Shown: in pieces, positions 6,577-9,654 of the stretch | Numbering within the stretch: position 1 is the first letter of the stretch | Layout: every line of letters begins with the position of its first letter | Source: an uncultured Clostridia bacterium | GTDB taxonomy: Bacteria > Bacillota > Clostridia > TANB77 > CAG-508 | DNA: 9,654 bases | NCBI GenBank assembly: GCA_949935895.1 | Contig: CATLGL010000058.1 | Location: 1 to 9,654 of the forward strand | Direction: 5' to 3' | Program-made: the position numbers and the translations under genes | The notes under the pieces: generated by a model | Told to the model about the DNA's origin: nothing | Databases searched by the model: none | What the model saw: the letters and a program-made list of their open reading frames with translations, nothing else

Positions 6577-7671
6577 TTACCTATCAAAAATGGCTTTGCC
6601 TACTCCCTTATCTATTATAGTAGAAAATATATTTTTTAATATAATAAGAACAATTGGTCCAATAAACATTCCTAATACCCCTATTGCTTTAAAGCCTGTA
6701 TACATAGCAATTAGAGTAAAAATTGGATGAATTCCGATATGATGACTTACTACTCTTGGTTCTGCAAATTGCCTTATTATAGACATAATAATCCAGAGAG
6801 CTAATATTGCAATAGCAAGTCCCATATCTCCACTCATAGCAGAAACAACCGCCCATGGAAGCATAGCAGTTCCTGAACCTAAAATAGGAAGAGCATCTAC
6901 AAAGCCAATTGCTAATGCAGCCAAAAGTGGATATCCAATTTTAAATCCTGAAAATTTTAGTATATATAAACCCACTAATGATACTATAAAGGAAATAAGA
7001 ACTAATGTCATTTCTGCTTTTAGATATCCCCCTAAACTAGAAATAAGCTCTCGTATATGTTTACCAATTCGTTTTACCCATTCTTTTGGCAAATGATGTT
7101 CTAATTGATCAATCATATATAATTTATCTGTACATATAAAATAAATTGCTACAAAACAAATTCCTACATATATTGCAATAGTTGGAATTTCGGTTAAAAA
7201 ATTCATCATAGAAGTTAAAAAACTTTTAATCCAATTCGATACTGTACCAATAAAATCCCATAATGAATTTTGAATTACCTCTGTTACCTCTTTTGGAATC
7301 TTTAATTTTTCAAAATTGATATTTTCAATAATGCCGTGAATTTGATGATATGCTGTTTCAATATACTGATTTAGGCTTTGTAATAAGTTTGAGGATTCTT
7401 GTATTAAAACAGCAATTCCCCATGCTAAAAGCCCAATTAACAAAATAGAAATTATAATAAGAACTAAAATAGCACTCGTTTTTCTTGTAAGGGTTGTCCT
7501 TTTATTTACAAATCGAATTAATGGTTCTATCAATAAAGAAATAATAAAAGCAATTAAAAATGGCATGTAAAAAATAGCCAGTTTAAATGACAAATAAATG
7601 CCAATAATACTTAGTATTAAGACAATGATTCGTTTTGTTACTTTTGTCCAATATCCCATATCAATAACCAT
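6577..7671 (-). CDS. ytvI: Sporulation integral membrane protein YtvI (AI-2E transporter superfamily)
   Basis: A 364-residue polytopic membrane protein with about eight hydrophobic segments and the AI-2E/PerM superfamily layout: paired N-terminal helices, a soluble stretch at about 91-150, then a C-terminal helix bundle. ALPILGSGTAMLPWA (260-274) and RQFAEPRVVSHHIGIHPI (300-317) are characteristic of the YtvI subfamily. That subfamily is restricted largely to spore formers and is under sigma-E control in Bacillus subtilis; its transported substrate is unknown. The ATG at 7669-7671 has AAGAGGG five bases upstream. An alternative ATG at codon 5 is less well placed. The gene is convergent with the deacetylase, with an 11-base gap. 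The terminator of the CBS gene lies directly before its SD, so a promoter around 7722-7749 is proposed. Confidence 0.88.
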   Translation of the reverse strand: MVIDMGYWTKVTKRIIVLILSIIGIYLSFKLAIFYMPFLIAFIISLLIEPLIRFVNKRTTLTRKTSAILVLIIISILLIGLLAWGIAVLIQESSNLLQSLNQYIETAYHQIHGIIENINFEKLKIPKEVTEVIQNSLWDFIGTVSNWIKSFLTSMMNFLTEIPTIAIYVGICFVAIYFICTDKLYMIDQLEHHLPKEWVKRIGKHIRELISSLGGYLKAEMTLVLISFIVSLVGLYILKFSGFKIGYPLLAALAIGFVDALPILGSGTAMLPWAVVSAMSGDMGLAIAILALWIIMSIIRQFAEPRVVSHHIGIHPIFTLIAMYTGFKAIGVLGMFIGPIVLIILKNIFSTIIDKGVGKAIFDR

Positions 7672-7691
7672 TTTTTCCCTCTTTTACAAAA

Positions 7692-7724
7692 AATAATAGA
7701 AGTAGAAAATCTACTCCTATTATT
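7692..7724 (-). terminator. Terminator of the CBS-domain gene
   Basis: A 15-bp stem (7692-7706 with 7710-7724, 3-base loop) is followed on the minus strand by a U-run. The only mismatch in plus-strand RNA becomes a G-U pair in minus-strand RNA. It lies 20 bases after the CBS stop and immediately before the ytvI SD. Confidence 0.85.
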
Positions 7725-7749
7725 ATATGATAAGTCTTATAAATTATTC
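7722..7749 (-). promoter_or_regulatory. Possible sigma-E-like promoter of ytvI, overlapping the CBS terminator
   Basis: On the minus strand GAATAAT starts at 7749 inside the CBS 3' end. After 13 bases comes CATATAAT (complement of 7722-7729), one base from the sigma-E -10 CATACAMT. It also contains TATAAT, but without a good sigma-A -35. Transcripts would start inside the hairpin and so escape the terminator. Confidence 0.35.
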
Positions 7750-8193
7750 AGCATTTTTACTATTATTTCCACACTGACAAATATTTTCTAATGTGTTACA
7801 TACTTCTTTTACTCCTACTGTTTTATCGTAATGTGCAAGATCTCCTAAAGACAAAATTCCAACAATTTTATTATTTTGGTCACATACTGGAATTCTACGA
7901 ATTTGAAAATCTGACATTAGTTTAGTCGCTTCATCAATTGTTGTATTTGGTTTACAACAACATACTCCACAAGTCATTACTTCTGAAACAGGTGTTGTAT
8001 TGGCATCTTTATTACAAGATACACTTCGTAAAATAACATCACGGTCTGTTAATAACCCTACTACTTGATTATTTTCATCACATACAGGAACACATCCTAT
8101 ATGGTTATCACACATTAACTTTGCAGCTTCTGCCACATTTGTATTTGGTGTACAACAACATACATTTTTCGTCATACAATCTTTAACATCCAT
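7744..8193 (-). CDS. Cys-rich tandem CBS-domain protein
   Basis: A 149-residue protein made of two CBS domains (about 1-60 and 68-124) and a short Cys-containing tail. CBS pairs (Bateman modules) usually bind adenosine nucleotides; the ligand here is unknown. Each repeat opens with an MT-x-x-VCCC-x-PNT motif (residues 7-18 and 73-84), exactly 66 residues apart. The first domain has GLLTDRDVILR (46-56). There are 16 cysteines in all, with a final CQC at 139-141. This is far above normal for a cytosolic protein and suggests metal binding or redox sensing (inference). The start has AAAGGAAG (complement of 8203-8210) about nine bases upstream, inside a predicted RNA stem. Its terminator at 7692-7724 separates it from ytvI. 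Confidence 0.85.
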   Translation of the reverse strand: MDVKDCMTKNVCCCTPNTNVAEAAKLMCDNHIGCVPVCDENNQVVGLLTDRDVILRSVSCNKDANTTPVSEVMTCGVCCCKPNTTIDEATKLMSDFQIRRIPVCDQNNKIVGILSLGDLAHYDKTVGVKEVCNTLENICQCGNNSKNAE

Positions 8194-8195
8194 CT

Positions 8196-8259
8196 TTACA
8201 TACTTCCTTTCAAAAATTTTTACAAATTTAGTTTGTGCATTTTAAAAAAAAGTATGTAA
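8196..8259 (-). promoter_or_regulatory. SD-sequestering leader hairpin of the CBS gene
   Basis: In minus-strand RNA, UUACAUACUUUUUUU (complement of 8245-8259) can pair with AAAGGAAGUAUGUAA (complement of 8196-8210) over 15 positions, with only two G-U pairs. The whole SD is inside the stem, and the ATG follows two bases later. The loop contains a small ACAAA/UUUGU hairpin. No known riboswitch class is recognised. A thermometer or ligand switch is possible. Confidence 0.5.
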
Positions 8260-8319
8260 GTCTAAATTTTCTAAATAGCTACTATCCTTGTTTTAGCCAT
8301 CTAACAATTTTTTAATACT

Positions 8320-8345
8320 ATAGAAAATTTTTCCAAAATTTCTAT
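8320..8345 (-). terminator. Weak hairpin after the Pro-rich protein gene
   Basis: An AT-rich stem (8320-8331 with 8335-8345, one bulge) starts at the stop codon of the Pro-rich gene. The following minus-strand sequence is A-rich rather than U-rich, so termination here is doubtful. Confidence 0.3.
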
Positions 8346-8870
8346 TAAAATTCTCTTGGTCTTATTGGTCCTCCTGGTCCTTGTGGTGGAAATGGTGGAC
8401 GTGGATTTGGTCCTGGTCCTCCTGGAAACGGTGGACGTGGTGGATGTGGTGGGCGTGGTGGCATTGGTGGTCTATGTCCTCCTAGTATTTCTTTTAAAAT
8501 CAAAATTCGAATTAAATCTTGTAAAATATTATTTCTTCCTAATGTTTGTCTGTCTTCTCCGTCTTACATTTTTAGTTTCAATTTTTAAATCAATTTCAAT
8601 TGCTTTATATACATTTTCTGTCATCTTTTCTAATATTTCTTTTGTTATTTGTGTATTAGTGTTTTGACATTCATTACATACTAATGGGTATAGCTTGCGA
8701 TAAATGTCTGGGTATAACTCCTCACACTTACTGTTTTCCTCTACTACAAAATCATTTCTTGTTTGCATTATGTAATAGTCATTTGGTGCATATACGCTTT
8801 CTGTTCGATATGTTGGCATATATCCTAATACATTTCTCATGTATTCTTCATATGCTGTTTCATCATACAT
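8345..8870 (-). CDS. Pro/Gly-tailed putative spore-coat-type protein with a +1 frameshift at CGG
   Basis: A protein of unknown function. The joined frame gives 174 residues: an acidic Tyr-rich N-terminus (1-60), YPLVCNECQ (61-69), a helical TKEILEKMTENVYKAI region, then a Leu/Ile-rich helix and a tail from about 130 made of PP, PR and GGP units. The zero frame hits CGG at codon 104 (GTA AGA CGG AGA) and stops at 8529. Skipping the C (8561) yields NVRGEDRQTLGRNN and joins directly to the Pro-rich tail. The start is ATG 8868-8870, because GGAGGG (complement of 8877-8882) lies six bases upstream; an earlier ATG at 8888 precedes the SD. A perfect sigma-K-like promoter suggests late mother-cell expression, consistent with a coat or exosporium role (inference). 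Confidence 0.75.
8559..8561 (-). other. +1 frameshift site 3: in-frame CGG before Gly codon
   Basis: Codon 104 of the Pro-rich gene is CGG in the context AGA CGG A. Skipping the C gives GGA (Gly) and leads into the continuous frame. The +1 frame has a TAA only a few bases upstream and the zero frame a TAA about 30 bases downstream, so the shift must fall between them. Confidence 0.65.
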
Positions 8871-8897
8871 AATAATCCCTCCATTCATTTCTCATAT

Positions 8898-8925
8898 TAC
8901 CATATGAAAAATGAATAAAAACTGT
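8898..8925 (-). promoter_or_regulatory. Sigma-K-like promoter of the Pro-rich protein gene
   Basis: On the minus strand AC (complement of 8924-8925), a 17-base spacer, then CATATGGTA (complement of 8898-8906). This is an exact fit to the late mother-cell form AC-17-CATANNNTA. No good sigma-A promoter is seen in this gap. Confidence 0.55.
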
Positions 8926-8930
8926 GACAA

Positions 8931-8954
8931 AAGGAAGCAATTTCTTGCTCCCTT
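8931..8954 (-). terminator. Terminator of murD
   Basis: A 10-bp stem (8931-8940 with 8945-8954) with one G-U pair in minus-strand RNA and a GAAA tetraloop, followed by UUUUGU. It overlaps the murD stop codon. Confidence 0.85.
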
Positions 8955-9654
8955 ATTTTAATTTATTTACTAATTCCTTAAATGTATTTCCTCTTTCTTC
9001 AAAATTTTTAAACAAATCAAAGCTTGCACTTGCTGGAGAAAATAATACTACTTGCCCTGGTTTTGCTTTTTTTCTAGCTATTTCTGCAATTGCTTGAAAA
9101 TCACTACATCTAAAGATGTCCATTTGTTTTTGTTGTCTTTGTAATTCTTTTTCCACTGCATCGTAAATTTTATCAGATGTTTGACCAATCAAAATAAGCG
9201 TTTTTACCTTATCAACAATTGGTTTTGCTAGTGGTTCATAATCTAAGTGCTTATCATATCCTCCTGCAATGAGTACTATGTCTTCTTCAAATGATTTTAA
9301 TCCTGCCATCGTTCTTGTTGGACTTGTTCCTATCGAATCATTATACCATTTTACACCATCTAATTCTCTTATCAATTCAATTCTATGCTCTACTCCTTTA
9401 AAATTCTCAATTGCTGTTACAATAATATCCATATCTACCAATGATTTTGTTGCAGCAATAGCTGCACATACATTTTCATAATTATGCATTCCTCTTAAAT
9501 GAATATTTTTTGTATTAACAATATGTCTTCTTAAACGCTCTTCACAATCTTTAATGACATCATTATCAACAATAATACCATCTTCTAGTTTTTCTTTACT
9601 ACTAAAATATACCACTTTTCCATTTACTTGTTTTTGGCATTCTTTTGTAATGTC
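8953..9654 (-). CDS. murD: UDP-N-acetylmuramoyl-L-alanine--D-glutamate ligase, C-terminal half (5' end outside window)
   Basis: MurD adds D-glutamate to UDP-MurNAc-L-alanine in the cytoplasm, using ATP, in peptidoglycan precursor synthesis. The frame is open from the right edge, so 233 residues of a protein usually near 450 are visible. The visible part has HNYENVCAAIAATK from the central domain, then the C-terminal ligase domain with EHRIE, WYNDSIGTSPTRT, VLIAGGYDKHLDYEPL, and the end motif LFSPASASFDLFKNFEERG. The N-terminal UDP-binding domain and the ATP P-loop lie outside the window. A GTG at 9613-9615 is internal, because the frame continues upstream with plausible MurD sequence. No in-frame CGG is present. 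A GAAA-loop terminator overlaps the stop. Confidence 0.93.
   Translation of the reverse strand, partial: DITKECQKQVNGKVVYFSSKEKLEDGIIVDNDVIKDCEERLRRHIVNTKNIHLRGMHNYENVCAAIAATKSLVDMDIIVTAIENFKGVEHRIELIRELDGVKWYNDSIGTSPTRTMAGLKSFEEDIVLIAGGYDKHLDYEPLAKPIVDKVKTLILIGQTSDKIYDAVEKELQRQQKQMDIFRCSDFQAIAEIARKKAKPGQVVLFSPASASFDLFKNFEERGNTFKELVNKLK

Noticed and set aside
5435..8561. Sequencing or assembly error as the cause of the three frameshifts
   Set aside because: Not excluded, but unlikely as sole cause. None of the three is in a long homopolymer, and all three fit an added C before GG at an in-frame CGG. Raw reads would decide.
8356..8667. Plus-strand Val/Leu-rich open frame opposite the Pro-rich tail
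   Set aside because: Its composition is the antisense of Pro/Gly codons, it has no SD, and it conflicts with the better supported minus-strand gene.
8953..9615. GTG at 9615 as a true murD start
   Set aside because: The frame continues to the window edge with MurD-like sequence, and the visible part lacks the N-terminal and ATP-binding regions.

Overview
The window is AT-rich, roughly 30% G+C by eye, with strong GGAGG-type ribosome binding sites and consensus sigma-A promoters. It carries a ytvI-type sporulation gene, a clostridial-type CBS protein and a BspA-like protein with a pilin-like leader. This points to a spore-forming member of the Clostridia, probably an uncultured gut lineage. That assignment is an inference from gene content. 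Almost everything is on the minus strand; only the M23 peptidase and polysaccharide deacetylase pair is on the plus strand.

Layout from left to right. 1-1010 is the N-terminal part of a BspA/DUF285 repeat surface protein that runs off the left edge. 1214-3142 is a three-gene operon (transcribed DUF362, ECF-type S component, DUF1893) with a consensus promoter and a terminator. 3399-4404 holds two small unrecognised genes that are distant paralogs of each other, each with its own promoter and terminator, and both with G+C-richer codon use that suggests acquisition. 4595-6565 holds the M23 peptidase and the polysaccharide deacetylase, an envelope-remodelling pair. 6577-8193 holds ytvI and a Cys-rich CBS-domain protein. 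8345-8870 is a small protein with a Pro/Gly-rich tail behind a sigma-K-like promoter. 8953-9654 is the C-terminal half of murD, running off the right edge.

The most striking observation is that three genes (M23 peptidase, deacetylase, Pro-rich protein) each carry one +1 frameshift. In each, the extra base is best placed as the C of an in-frame CGG codon directly before a Gly codon (5435, 5875, and 8561 on the minus strand). Reading GGN instead of CGG restores a continuous, family-consistent protein in all three. In the ten genes of host-like composition I find no other in-frame CGG, whereas CGG does occur out of frame. Random indels should not all choose the same rare codon. The pattern suggests CGG is a hungry or unassigned codon at which the ribosome moves +1 to read Gly, so that C insertions before GGN are tolerated. 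The counter-evidence is that each of the two acquired-looking paralogs has one in-frame CGG at an aligned Arg with no frameshift. All three affected genes look sporulation- or envelope-related, so decay of sporulation genes is the main biological alternative.
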